A stretch of DNA of 64,000 nucleotides. Origin: Medicago truncatula (Eukaryota; Streptophyta; Magnoliopsida; Fabales; Fabaceae). Numbering within the stretch: the first letter of the stretch is position 1; each line of letters begins with the position of its first letter. Shown piece by piece: positions 11,501 to 23,666 of the stretch. Under the pieces are notes generated by a model. That model was not told the origin of the DNA and did not search any database. It saw only the letters and a program-made list of their open reading frames with translations. Where the stretch lies: the NCBI RefSeq assembly GCF_003473485.1, contig NC_053043.1, forward strand, positions 31,348,576-31,412,575, written 5' to 3'. The translations under genes and the position numbers were made by a program.

Positions 11501-13749
11501 GTAAGCATGCAAGTATGTTCCCTTAAATGAAAGGTGGATACACCTTGTTCAAGACTAAGGCATGTTTGGATAAGCAGCTTTTATAGTATAAGCGCTTATC
11601 ATATAAGTTTATGTATAATATATTTCTATAAAAAAAGATAAAGTGAAGTCAAACTGTTTTCATATAAGCTACAAATTGTTTGGATAATCTATCCTGGAGA
11701 GCTTATGAAAATAAGTTCAAAACAGCTTAGGAACATGTAATAAGCTGTTTCCATATGCTCTACAGAACAGACTCACGTGCTTATGTCTGTTGATAAGCTC
11801 AAATAAGCCAATTCAAACAGGCCCAAAGTCACTTTAGACTAGAGGAGCTTTATCCAGTAATAAATTGTGCTATGTCATGCATATTAGTGAAAATTATTTT
11901 TTTCCGATGTATGACACCTTCCTTGCTGATGAACTTTATCTATTGATGCATAAATCCTTTTCTATATTCTGGTATACTGATGCTTTTTGCCTCGTCTTAT
12001 TTAGGACTCGGCGCCAATATCATATTGCTTTGTCATTGCAGCATTATTCGGATTCAGAAATTCTTTCAATTTGTTCCACCTCACCTACTGCTGAGGGCCC
12101 AGATTTTGTGGATGATTTAAGAAGGTAAAATTTTGATTGGTTCTGATTTAATATTATCTTGTTTAGAAGTTTAGTTTTTGAAGTGACCGATAACAAAGTT
12201 TTTATCATTATTATTTTATGTTCTTGTAAATAATGCGTTGTATATAACTATAAATGTTTCAATTGCTTTGCTACCAAAGAGGCAAAGACAAGCTAGCATA
12301 TCTAATTAACAGTCAAATTTATACTTGTAATTTCTATGGAAGAAAACACACACACAACAACAACAACAACAACACACACACACAAACATATAAGTAGGGA
12401 TATGTTTGCTCTGGGGGTCCATCATTAAACTTACTCCAAATCTTGACCCTTGGGTTCTTTTTAATCTAACGGCTAAAAACATATCACTAATCACGTGGCA
12501 GTTTGGCTTATGATTTATTCAAAATGCCGTGCTTCAGGTTTAAACCCTTGTAATTCTTCTAACTGATAAATCTAGATCCTACACTCATTGAATTTAATAA
12601 ATTTCCACTTTTATTTTTTATTGGCAACTGCAACTTGTTCCAGCCTATGAGAGATGGTTTTGTAATTGAGATAGGATCATGCTAACCAGTGCCTTGGGGC
12701 ACTGGTTATGGAAGCAAAAAAAAAAAAAAAGTTTTACGTTGAAAATGGTACTTTTTGAACTTGAGGCATTGACTGAACAATTTCCAATATAAAACTACTA
12801 TAAGTAAAGAGTAGGGATATCAATTATAAGGGGGAGATGAGAATTGATGTGGAAAAGTTTGTTAGGAGGGGAAAAACATGGAGTGGTTGAGGGAGAGGGA
12901 GAGAATAATGAGTACAAAGAAAAGGGGGCATGTAAGAGCATGTGCATGAGAATTGTTATGTTGGTAATTGGGTACGGGCACAGAATAGGAGTTAGTCCTT
13001 TCTCAGAACTAGGAGTTGGTCCTTTTCCAGAACTAGGATTCAGTACTATTTTCTGTTTTGAGCTTGTAACAGAGGTTTCTTCCTTCTGTTTTGAGCTTGT
13101 AACAGAGGTTTATTCCTCTTGTCCTCCCATATCAAGAGTATTTTCATGTTCATATTTTTCAGTTTATCAATCTGCTTTTTGGTACCTATCATTTCTGTTT
13201 TCAAATATAGAGAGAAAACAGTGAAACGAAGCTGTCCTTTTGTGTCCTGCATAGGTAGCTCGGTTGCTGAGCTAAGGGACACCGGAAGAGTTTTAATCAC
13301 TATCTTACTTAACATTTGCATATCCAAAAAAAGACGTAGTTTTGTATTTAAAGGTAAAAACATTGAACCAAAATAGAAATCATTTTCTCAAACCATACAG
13401 GCATTGAACTTTTGAGTAGCTATTTACAGATTACATATTTGTGTATCTAATTTTCTTTTGATATATTATTTGGCAGAAGCCAGGGTATTTTTGCAAGATT
13501 ATAATCATTTGCTGTTTTCTATGCATATCTGAGAGTACTAGTAGACTAATAATCCGACATCTAAATCTGTGTATAATCCATTGTTTTCTAGAACTTCATA
13601 TTTGAACATCACATGAAATAATGACCACCTTGCCCATCTTCAGGAAGTGGAACTACATTATTGAGCATCCACACTGGACAGAAACCTTTCCCAAGAGGCA
13701 ACCTCGCATTTTTACAAGGAGTGCTGATGGAAAGTGGAAAAGGTGTTGA
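8507..13749 (+). CDS. NTAN1: protein N-terminal asparagine amidohydrolase
   Basis: Nine exons join without a frame break: 8507-8566, 8644-8805, 9702-9766, 9884-9983, 10130-10168, 10270-10461, 11174-11352, 12005-12124 and 13644-13749, giving 340 aa with stop TGA. The enzyme deamidates N-terminal Asn to Asp, the first step of the Asn branch of the N-degron pathway. Exon 3 carries the family hallmark VGTDEATTCVGVVIRN; Cys84 in it corresponds to the catalytic cysteine described for mammalian NTAN1. The next exon gives SVSHMDSPK, then HLIGGFEEVSPQ and an arginine-rich C-terminus. The start was chosen because MIFVDGVPFS is the first in-frame ATG and the exon ends at CAG|GTACG. One donor is weak (GAT|GTGCTT, exon 4), but the exon join there reproduces the conserved core. 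Length fits plant members of the family. Introns hold MITEs and a tandem repeat. Confidence 0.93.
8857..9131. mobile_element. mariner/Stowaway-like MITE in NTAN1 intron 2
   Basis: Terminal inverted repeats CTCCCTCCTTTCCGTTCC and GGAACAGAGGGAG extend inward as TTTATAATTGTCAC / GTGACAATTAAAAA. TA borders flank it. It is about 270 bp, non-coding, and wholly inside the intron. Confidence 0.75.
10654..10739. repeat. 43-bp perfect tandem duplication in NTAN1 intron 6
   Basis: A 43-bp unit beginning GAATTGTTACATTAC and ending GATTGATACTAT occurs twice, head to tail and without mismatch, at 10654-10696 and 10697-10739. The lack of divergence implies a recent duplication. Confidence 0.9.
11559..11826. 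mobile_element. MITE of the AAGCTTAT/CAAACAGGCC family
   Basis: Ends GGCATGTTTGGATAAGC and GCCAATTCAAACAGGCCC form imperfect inverted repeats around an interior rich in AAGCT and AGCTTAT. Copies or fragments recur near 17.3-17.9, 22.13-22.57 and 58.15-58.38 kb. It lies in NTAN1 intron 7. Confidence 0.55.
12341..12388. repeat. compound (CA)n/(CAA)n microsatellite
   Basis: Runs of CA, CAA and again CA in NTAN1 intron 8. Simple repeat, likely polymorphic. Confidence 0.85.
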
Positions 13750-15177
13750 TGACATGTTACTCAGCTAACATTATTCAAGGCATCATATTTTGCAGCTACA
13801 TCATTCAAGACATGAAGTTCAGTCTCAGAAGGAACATTTGCTCACATACTATATCTGGTAGCATGCAGAGAGGGAACTTTAGGTCAACAGGAAACTGCAG
13901 AGAGGGAACTCATACAAAGTTTGTCTAAACATTTGAAATTATAATTTGATGATCCTAGTAATTAGGAGTGTGAAAGAAACTATGTCAATAGTAAACTATA
14001 AGACTGCATCGACAGGCCTAATCCTCTGTAATTCTTTACAATATTTAAAGATCGTATCGAGCGAGTAATGAAAAACTGGTTCCACCTTTCAGTCAACAAC
14101 CCTGCCAAATGAGAGTGAGATTATGAATGCTGTTGGAAGCAAAAGGAACTGAATTATTAAAATAGAGGTTTCTCACAAGCCACCACACACTTCCTCTTGG
14201 ACTTTCTTCAACGCTCCTTTCTTATTACATTTTAAGGATACACGAGAATGGTTCTTAAATTTTTGCAGTGTTGAATGAACTTGGAATAATAATCATAGTG
14301 AAGATTGATTGTTCAATATGAACATGTCCTTGGCAAGTATGGGTTGACTATAAGACCTATTTAAGATAAATCAACTATTTTCGATGAATCTCATGATGTT
14401 CCTCCTAGCAATAATCAAATTGAGTCATCTAAATCACCTTAGTAATGAGCGGCGAGTACAAGATGTTGATTCTGTGTTACCTAAATATTCAGAAGAATAC
14501 TGCAGATCTCGTTACGCAAATTCTGATTTTTCCATTTCTCTTGGAAAATGTATTCAACCAATCAAAAATCCTCATCTTATCTACAATCTTTCAAGTTAAT
14601 ATAGTCCGTCATCCCCTATTCCTGTGTAATAATCATCAGGATCGAATACCGAGTTTTCAAAACAAAAAAAAAAAACTACTCCATTAGATAATTTTATTCC
14701 TTCAATTGTAATTGTTAACCCAGTAAGCATAAGAAACTAACGTGGAAAAACAACAATGGCAATATATACACCATTATTTAGCCTTTTTTTTCATTCTATT
14801 TTAATTAACGAATTTTCTTCTTTCTAGTGCTATTATAAAAATAAGAAACAGTATCGAGACTTTGACAGCTTAAAATGTGCTACAAAGTAAACTTTATCCT
14901 CATAATTTCCTGATGCTGCTCAATTCGATTAAACTGGAAAAAATGATGCGCTTTCGACACAAGACTGCCCTCACTCTTTGTTCAACTCAAACGATCTAGT
15001 TTCTTCCCACACAAGATGTACAATGTTTTAAGGATAAAAGACAGAAGCATGATTGATTCGCAGGCTCCAACTTGTAATAGAAGCAAATACAATCTTCAAC
15101 ATCAGTGAATCTAGACAATAAGTAAATGATTTAATTGAACATCACAAAGTTTGAACAGTCATATCCTTATTAATAAC
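13750..15177. other. 3' region between NTAN1 and the proteasome gene
   Basis: The two genes converge here. The stretch should contain both 3'UTRs. The short frames at 14384-14687 show no motif. No further gene is supported. Confidence 0.4.
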
Positions 15178-16623
15178 TCAATCGCGCTCACTGATGGCAG
15201 TCAAGTGCTCGTCAATTTCCTCGGTGGACAAAACTCTAAATTCTGGCTTGTCCTTTTGCACCACTCCAACCTAGAAAATGCAAAATACAACCATTTACAT
15301 TAAAACATGATGATGAAAAGCACTTGTTGGATGGCAATAATTAAATATTTTAACCATTCCCAACTTTCGAACGAAAAATTCAACACATTTACAATATGTT
15401 TAGAACAAAAATTTCAATGCGGTAATATATGCCACAACAAGCATGTAACATTAAGATCATTAAAGAATCTTGTTACAAAACAGCTAACTAACATTACGAT
15501 ACATTGCTCGAAAAACACATCAATACTAGGGGTGCGCAAAAAATTTGGTTACCCCTCACCAATCAAAAACCAAACAATCCCATTTTTTAATGCCTAGTCC
15601 ATTTAATAAAATAACCAAACCAACCCTAAGTGAAATTTGGTTTAGCGCCAGTTTCACAAAATCATGCAAAAGCATTGCACAAACAAATCACTAACTGCAT
15701 CGCATACCACTCATTATCTCAACCTAATCCTCTTCAAATCTATTGAACCCTAAGTGAAATTACAATTTTGGAGATGTTCGATTGGTTCTGAAATTTGAAT
15801 TTGTTCTAGAAACTTGGTTATTGTTGCATGAGATATGGATTTGGTAATTCGTTCTGGAATTTCGATTGTTAGTGACTATAATGGAAAACGGAATTTTGAT
15901 CGTTGATGATAAAGATCTTCATCGTTCCATGCTTGTTTTTCGGGTCTAATTTTTTTGATACACAAGACTTAACGAACTGGATATGAACTGGTTATACACC
16001 GGTTTCAATCTGTTTCATCAAAATAAACCGGTTTGACTCAAATGGTTTTTGAAAACCAAACCTATTATTTGGTTTATTCGTTTAGGTTTGAGTCAAACCG
16101 GTTTAGAAAATATACAGGAAGAAAAACTACATGGCTATCATTAAGTGAGGAAGAAAAAGCAGCTTCCAAGTAATCTACAATTGAAGACAACAAATGATAT
16201 GGCACTTAATGGACTGGACAAGAATGAAATCCTAAAATAATTAAAATAAAGAGTTAATCTACCAAATTTCAATTAACATGGTGTCACAAAGGTGTTTGAG
16301 CATTTAAAAATGAAATTATACCTCAATCTCAGTGGCCTTAAAATCCTCTTGAAGAACTGATTGCAAGGCAGCAATTGCAGTCTGAATAAAAAATAAAAAA
16401 AAATCAAGGTCATAGAATTAGAACCTTTAAGCATGATCACGTAACCTTTGACAAAATTGATAAGCAATAATTATTTATTAGTTGTTATTTTATTAGTGGG
16501 GTCAATTGAACTCATGACCTCCTCATCACTCCAACCTCTATTTCCTTACCCCCAAACTACCACCTTATCACAGAGGCAATCTTCAGTACCCAAATGGCAC
16601 ATACATTCAATACAGCCTTATAT

Positions 16624-16656
<33 letters not shown>

Positions 16657-19600
16657 AGCATCATAAATACTTATCAAGAAACATTTTAAATTAGTTACCA
16701 GAAAAAGAGGGAAAATAAGGGCCAAAAACATTCATTGTTTATACACAATAGATGGAAAAAAATATTCAAGATATTGAAATACTACCTCCGGTCCTTATTA
16801 TAAGAAACAATTGACTTTTTAGGTTAATCGTGTAAGTAATGTATCTAGTCTATATTTATAACGAAATACATTAATTATTCAATGAATCTAAAAAGTCAAT
16901 TGTTTCTTGTAATAAGGACCGGAGGGAGTATATACTCCTTAAACAAAAAAGTTGCCAACGACAACTGAAAACATGGTAGTCTCCTTTCCTACCAAAAAAA
17001 CCAGCTAAGACTAAAAGACTGTCGATGAAATAATGCAAAAGATCAAGGAAAAAATAAGCAAGAATGTTACCTGAACTGTCTCATCATAGGTAAATGAAGG
17101 ATCATTCTTCATCTTCTTTTCCAAGAAATTAATTGCCTCTTGATCCTTCGATCCAGCACTTGTGGCCTGAGTACATCATAATAAAATTTTAGAAAACAGA
17201 CATGTGATTTCTGTCTACAAGTGCATATAATTGCGAAAAACACAGTGTGAAATTTCTTTATTAAATACTCATGCAAATTAGTTGTTTATCCAAACATGCC
17301 CGAACTATTTTTATAACAATGCCCTGACTATTTTTTATAACAATGTAAATACTCATGCAAATTAGTTGTTTATCCAAACATGCCCTGACTATTTTTATAA
17401 CAATGCCCTGACTATATAGGTGCATCCAGGTAGAAAGTTGATTAAACCCTACTTATTACCCACATGTGAAATTTAATATAAGCTGTAAGCTATTTTAATA
17501 TTCTATTGCGGAGCTTACTGAAATAAGTTGAAAGCGGCTTAAGAACATGTAATATATAAGTTCTTATGCAAGTTCAAATACTCATGCAAGTTCTTATGTC
17601 ATAGATAAGCACAAATAAGTTTTAAATAAGCTGTTCCAAACACACCATATATGTATGGCTTAGAGTAAGCGATAGAAAGGTGTTTGGAATAACTTACTGC
17701 ACAGAGACATTAGTTTTTATCCACATTTGTATAAATAACTTATTACATATCCATAAGTTGTTTTCAGCTTATTTCAATAAGCTCTCTAGTAAAGTTTACG
17801 AACAAAACATTAAATTAAAATCCCTAGACCAACTTGTTGAATTAGTATTTAATAAAGTTATTTGCCCGAATGTGCCTTAAAAATGAAAAGTAATTTTTAA
17901 GCAGAGGACGCGGCAGAGAATGACTGTTAGTGTCAGTATCTAACTTCTGCTGATGTGGCAGGAGGTGTGTGGTAGAAGAGAGAATGTAAATATCTTGTAT
18001 ATAACAGAAAGAGGGAGAATCTTAGAGGCTAGATGGAATTTGTTAGACAATTCTTGGGAGATGCCTAGGCACATCTCGAAGGCCTAGTTTCTCATTTTCT
18101 TGCATTCATTCCTTGCTCTGATACTGTAAATTCACAACTGAATCACATTGATTCTGTTGATAATCAAAACAATTCAATATACAGAGTTACACATCACTTT
18201 CATCTTACATTTTCTTCTGCAATTGCGCGTCATACTTAACTGATTCCTATCATAGTTCTACAAAGGTAAATTGCAAATAAAAGACAATGAAATAAGAAAT
18301 TTAGGATGGGTGAAGGTTCATATATTTTAACAGGGGATTATGCATTATGTACTTTACTACACATATATTATTATGAAATGATAATGGTAATCATGACATC
18401 AACTTCATAAACCGCTTGTGACAAGTTCAAGGCTGTTATATAATCATTTCAAAAAAGATAAGATATTATATTCTCTAATTACCTCCATCATATCCCTAAA
18501 CTGTACAATCACTGAGCAATTTTCCTTTTATTATTGTGAGATAAAAAATTATCTGCTCTCTTCAGTCACACAATCCGTTTTCAACACTACTGATTAGGTA
18601 CTGGGTATTTATCATGTCAACTTTCTTTTTTTTTGGACAGCAACTTCTTGTTTAGTTTGTTACTTCTTTCATCAATAATTATCTCAATACACACAGAAAA
18701 TTAATAAATCTTATTCTTATAAAATACATAATGCAATACAGAACTTTCACAAAGTAAAACTTGCTCCAGTCATTCGCATCAATGGTTGAGATTGAGATCT
18801 CATATTTCAATCTCTAAAGTAAAAAATTAACTTTTAAAAGAGTCAAAAGTAAATAAAAGAAATCATAAATATTTATAATAATATAAATTATTGAGAGCAA
18901 GAAACGATCGTATGCACAGAAGAAAAATTCAACATTAATCAAAGTAAGAAATGATCTCCTATGTACCTTGTGACCAAAGTAATGCCCGGCAGGGTCACAT
19001 TTGTAAAGTTGAGGCCCATTTTCGTCATCAATTCCCAAGACCATAGCAACTTTGCAGCACAATCGTTTCAAAATCATAGAAAAAGAAAATGGTATCAATA
19101 ATGACAGTAAATATTTGAATTATATAACATCATAGAAGATTAATTGTATAATCATTTGTCAGAGATTGTAGTGAAAAGGCTACGGAAAATTTACCTACTC
19201 CTAGAGGTCTCATATAAGCATGTTGAGTATAGACCTGCGATTTGTCTGCAATCCTGTTTGTGTAAAAGAATACACATACACAAGTCGGATACAAAAAATG
19301 TTATCAACAGATTGTAAAAATTTACAGAGTCAAACAATGTGGCTGCTGACAAAGGTCAAAATTACAGTCAGAGCCAACAGATGCATTATAATAATGTTAT
19401 TGCAATCTAAGAGCATATGGGGTTTGAAAAAAATAAAAGAATTACATGCAGTGGCAGTAGCCAAGAAGCTCATTCATGGTGCCCGATTGTAGGAAATATG
19501 TCCTAATTACACACATATTATTTAGGGGGATGCTGGTTTCAAGGGAACATTTTTTTAATCATTCATACAAATAGGCATCTTAGATTGCTTAAGATTCTTC

Positions 19601-21471
19601 GGAAATTTAGAATTGGTCCCCTACTCGTTACCACATAAAATTAAATTGCCATGTTTACTATTAAATAAATTTTTCATAACTGATCAGGATCCTTGACAGA
19701 AGTCAGAACATCTTTTGAGTAAGAAACGGTAGGAAGCTGCAATGACTTGCTAATAGCATAGGCACGACGTCTCCTAAATCACAATAGGCTAACAACGGCT
19801 GTTTGGAAGGAAAAGTAACGATAATCTATGCATGTGTTGTTATAATACATTGAATGCTGAAAGAATTACCATTTAGCCAACACATCCACCGGCATCTCAT
19901 ATCCAAATTTATGGCGAAACTCAGCTGCTTCATTTCTTGCTTGTTGAACTAGTGTCCTAGCATCAGCTGGAAAGAAGGATTCCAACAGGATAATGTGAAG
20001 GTAAACTTGGGATGTTAATATTTTTGTTCAAATATATTTTTAAACAAAATATACATATTTCTAGTTGAATCTAAATATTGTATCATATATCATAGTCCAA
20101 CTTATGGAAAATAATATTATCATCATCTATACTATATACTTGGTCTGTAGTCATATATCTAGTTGGCCATAGGCAGCATGCACAAATATGATAGTAACGT
20201 TCAGGTCTACTGGAACTATTTTCTCGTTATTAATATATTAATCATACTTTGGGTTGAATTGCATGGATTTTGTGGCTAACATCCCAAATAAAAAATAGAT
20301 GGGTGCAACATTAAGCATTCTAACTAACAAGCATTCTAATATCATAATTGCATTCTTATTTCCCCCTAATTAACAAGCCGTTTCAGATAATATCAGGTTT
20401 TTCAAATCCTAATTTATATTTTACTAGATGCAATAGAGTGGAGACACTGTCGGCGGATACATGCTATGCTGCCTTCATTAACTTTAACAGGAAACAGATC
20501 TATATTTTTTACTGAAAATGTATGAAATAAATTTACAGATCTACAACAAAAATGATGGAGATGCAATGAAAGACACACCTGTCATGCCAGTTGCCAGTAA
20601 ACCAAGGTACTTTGTGATGGGAAAGAGATGTGTTACACTTGTCTGATCCAAGAGCTTGTCCTGCAATGAATATTTCAACATAAGCAGTCAGCACAAATAT
20701 TCCTACAAGCAAAATAAAGTCTAACAGTCAACTTCCTGTACTCACCGGAACCTTTTTCTGAGTAACGACGCAAACAGAATCGTTTCCTCGGACACCAATT
20801 GAGGTTATCCCTGCGGCCTTAACAGCCTTGAAAGCATACTCTGTTAACACATTGAAAAATTCACAACTCAACCTACCAAACTAGTCAACTCAATTCAAAA
20901 CAAGTGAAACAACACACAACAGGAAATTTTCACGAGTCTAAATGATCAAGCCTCATTACAATGCTGTGTAAATCTTTGGTTTGTGATAACAAATTCAAGT
21001 GGCATACTCAATTTTAGATTGATGTTAACAAATCCGACTTCCATGCAATGCAAACCAAAAAGTCTGAATAAATCAATAAATGATTTTTTAAAAAACAATT
21101 GCCAACATAGGTCAACGATCATTTTTTTTGGGTCGAAACATGAGGGTGAGCGAATTTGATATCTACTACACCATAAAATCAATTTAAATAGTCACAATTA
21201 CAAAATAAATATATGAAAAAGAAAAGATTAAACGCAAGAATAAAAACTAAATATACTTTCTTTCCACATTCAAAATTAAAACAAAATGGGTCATTCCAGT
21301 ACATAAAAGATCTGAACCACATTGGACCAATTAAAACATCACATTGTAAAACATTTCACTAAAACAAAAATTAGTTATTGATACAATTTACGTACCCACT
21401 TGAAAGAGACGCCCCTCGGGGGAGAAAATAGTAATGTGACGATCATATCCACCACCACTTCCTCGACTCAT
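15178..21471 (-). CDS. PAA: 20S proteasome subunit alpha type-6
   Basis: Nine coding exons join in frame: 21471-21396, 20840-20746, 20660-20579, 19966-19870, 19253-19195, 19049-18967, 17166-17071, 16381-16322 and 15270-15178, giving 246 aa, the length I recall for plant PAA1/PAA2. The protein forms part of the outer alpha ring of the 20S core in cytosol and nucleus. It starts [20 protein letters not shown] and continues GRLFQVEYAFKAV, the proteasome alpha-subunit signature in which the N-terminal helix gates the channel. [27 protein letters not shown] and [15 protein letters not shown] are further alpha-6 hallmarks. The C-terminus is [16 protein letters not shown]. All junctions are GT-AG. 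A separate 5'UTR exon lies about 1.4 kb upstream. Every residue block expected of a working subunit is present. Confidence 0.97.
15528..16108. repeat. palindromic repeat region in the last PAA intron
   Basis: Near its right end AAACCGGTTTGACTCAAA faces TTTGAGTCAAACCGGTTT across about 50 bp, and further CCGGTTT and TTTGGTT blocks repeat in both orientations. It looks like a degraded inverted-repeat transposon, but boundaries and target duplication are not defined. Confidence 0.4.
16622..16657. repeat. (ACA)n microsatellite
   Basis: About eleven ACA triplets in a PAA intron. Confidence 0.9.
16781..16932. mobile_element. mariner/Stowaway-like MITE in a PAA intron
   Basis: Near-perfect terminal inverted repeats: CTACCTCCGGTCCTTATTA on the left and TAATAAGGACCGGAGGGAG on the right. 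They extend inward as AGAAACAATTGACTTTTTAG and its complement, for arms of about 40 bp. TA flanks are present and there is no coding capacity. Confidence 0.85.
17264..17415. repeat. tandem duplication inside MITE debris
   Basis: A unit starting AAATACTCATGCAAATTAG and containing ATCCAAACATGCCC and ATTTTTATAACAATG occurs twice in direct order with small differences. It belongs to debris of the AAGCTTAT/AAACATGCC MITE family, which continues to about 17880 in this PAA intron. Confidence 0.6.
17926..18171 (+). mobile_element. possible solo LTR
   Basis: This intronic block begins TGTTAGTGTC, has a promoter-like TATATAACAG, a GA-rich leader and a transcript-end-like stretch, and ends ...GATAATCAAAACA. 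This TG...CA layout resembles a short solo LTR. No target duplication could be confirmed, so the call is tentative. Confidence 0.3.
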
Positions 21472-21555
21472 GTTTTTATATTACTTTCCCCTTGGGATAA
21501 GAAAAGAGACTGAAGCAATTGATTTTTATCTTCTTAAAGTGTTGGAATCAGATTC

Positions 21556-22950
21556 CTGTCAAAGAAAAGGAGAATAGGGTGCTGCAGTTAAAGAATAGAA
21601 AATACAAAATTATTGAGAGTCAAAAAAACAGAAAAATAAGCTAAGAATATAATAACTATAGATTAGACTATCCTAAATGATAACTTTTCCACCACTAAGA
21701 ATTTAAAGCTTCTGGATTCTAAGGAAAGTCACTTTGATGTTTCCAATATAACTATGCATTGAGACAACCAACAAACAGTTCCCATGATACGAATTTTATT
21801 AGCCTGTTTACTGTCTATGATTGCTAGTTGCTATTGCTGATAAGGTACGTATTTGTTTCTTGTCCCATATTCCAAATTTCTCAGAGCAATACACAACAAT
21901 ATGATAAAAAATTGTTTTTCAATATCATGCAATTATATTCAAATTGGTTTCTGCAAAGGTGGCAATCCTCCTAAGTGATGTTTTGTTCAATAGGAAGCCC
22001 GGAAATCCGAAAATGATACCAACAAAACCTCTTGACACAGTTTGACTGCACAACTAATATTGAATTATAAAAAATGATATAAGTGAAACAATCTGAAGTG
22101 TTAAGAAGAAGAAGAATGGTCTTTAGGGCTTGTTAAGATTGACTTATTTGAACTTATCTACTAACGTGAGCACTCGTGAGACTGTTTGGGAGAGCTTGAT
22201 GAACTAGCTTATGAAATGAAAACAACTAATAACTTATACAAAAACAGTTAGAATTTATTTTAACTCTTGTTATAAAAATAGTCAGGGGAGCATGTTTGGA
22301 TAAACAAGTAATTTGCAGCTTACACCATAAGTTCTCCTAAACATAAATTGTGAAATTGTTTTCATATAAGCTATAAGCTGTTTTCATAAGCTATCTTGAA
22401 GAATTAGGAATTTATGAAAATAAGTTGAAAATAGCTTATGAACAATGTCAGAATTGTTTTAATAAGTTCTCCCAAACAGTCCAGATAAGCTCATATAATT
22501 AAGCACTTATACTACGAGTCTTTATGTTATAAGTGATTAATTAAGCTGTTTTATCCAAACATGACCTAATTAAAAGCACGAGACCATAACATTTCCTAAT
22601 TGAACAAACGAAACATGTTAAGCACCAAACAAGTATAGGAATATTGCAACAATAAAAAGATTGATCATTTCTATTTCCCGTGCAGCGGTTAAAATAGCTA
22701 GGGCACGTTTGAATCGTAAAAGCTTATGAAACATTTAGCATAAATTATATTCGAGAAAGGACACGAAACAGATCTACGACACCGTGATCTTCTTATTACT
22801 CAGATTCAAAAAAGACATTCATGAATAGATCTATGATGTCGATCGCGCAGCTTTGTAGGGGCGGATACGGCAGCCAGCGATGGAATTGCATCCTCGCGCG
22901 CCGCCGTATCGGGAAATTCCGATCAGAAGAAGGGAGAAGGGGAAACAAAC
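21556..22950 (-). other. 5'UTR intron of PAA
   Basis: A donor CATCCAG|GTTTG at 22951/22950 and an acceptor TTTGACAG|GAATC at 21556/21555 bracket 1,395 bp just upstream of the PAA start codon. Long leader introns are common in plant proteasome and other housekeeping genes and often raise expression. The GC-rich block at 22840-22925 lies inside it, next to the donor. Confidence 0.6.
22127..22565. mobile_element. nested copies of the AAGCTTAT-type MITE in the PAA leader intron
   Basis: One copy starts near GGCTTGTTAAGATTGACTTATTTG. A second, beginning GAGCATGTTTGGATAAAC and ending GTTTTATCCAAACATGACC, lies within or beside it. Repeated AAGCTGTTTTCAT and AGCTTATGAA blocks mark the interior. Confidence 0.5.
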
Positions 22951-23017
22951 CTGGATGATGATGATGATGACTTTCTCACAACTCCAACTTGTTCAAAGAC
23001 CCAGCTACTGAGCTTTG

Positions 23018-23040
23018 TTGTTTATAGGGTTTATTGGTTA
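23018..23040 (-). promoter_or_regulatory. telo-box and TATA-like element upstream of PAA
   Basis: On the minus strand the sequence reads CCAATAAACCCTATAAAC, which combines a CCAAT-like start, a telo-box (AAACCCTA) and a TATAAA-like CTATAAA. Telo-boxes are known near the start sites of plant growth-linked housekeeping genes. It lies about 70 bp upstream of the inferred leader splice donor. The transcription start is not proven. Confidence 0.45.
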
Positions 23041-23531
23041 AAACACGCGATTTTTGTTTTTGGAATGAATTCGATTTTTTTTTTGTCAATAGTTCAATTT
23101 CAATAGCATAATATTTAAAAAAAAAAATATTAATAAATGTACCAAAAATATATATACAAATATTTTATATTCCTTCAAAAAAAAAATTATATAAAAATAT
23201 ATAAGTCGTTGATATCTCCATATACAAAGAGATATCTTAATAGATGAGTGATATTTGAACAACAATTTGAGACAACTTTTGTGATCACTTCTTTTTTCTC
23301 TCTTTTCATTGGTCAAAAACAATGGAGAGAGAAAAATGAAGAGAGAGAGAATAAGAGTATAATGTGAGTATGAGAGATAAAGTTGTCACAAATTGGTTGT
23401 ACAAATATCATTTCTCATCTTAATATTCATTCGTCTACGCATAAAAATAATCATCATATTAGAGCCCGTTTGTCATAGTTTTTTTTAGAAAAAAAAGGTC
23501 ACTTTTTACATAATAACTTTTAATAGTGTTG

Positions 23532-23657
23532 CATCCGTTTGTTACAACTTTTTTAAAAAAATCAGAATCTAAAAACAGCTTCAAATGATGTGAAAATCCG
23601 TTTGTTACAAGTTTTTAAAAAAATCAGAATCTAAAAACAGCTTCAAATGATGTGAAG
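23532..23657. repeat. 62-bp tandem duplication
   Basis: The unit beginning ATCCGTTTGTTACAA and ending CTTCAAATGATGTGAA occurs twice in direct order (about 23532-23594 and 23596-23657). It abuts the left target duplication of the neighbouring MULE. A weaker relative lies near 5235. Confidence 0.8.
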
Positions 23658-23666
23658 AGTAACTTC

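Noticed and set aside
12844..13376. Overlapping frames on both strands in NTAN1 intron 8
   Set aside because: They contain a short internal duplication (TTCTGTTTTGAGCTTGTAACAGAG) that keeps frames open by chance; no domain pattern and no splice link to the gene.
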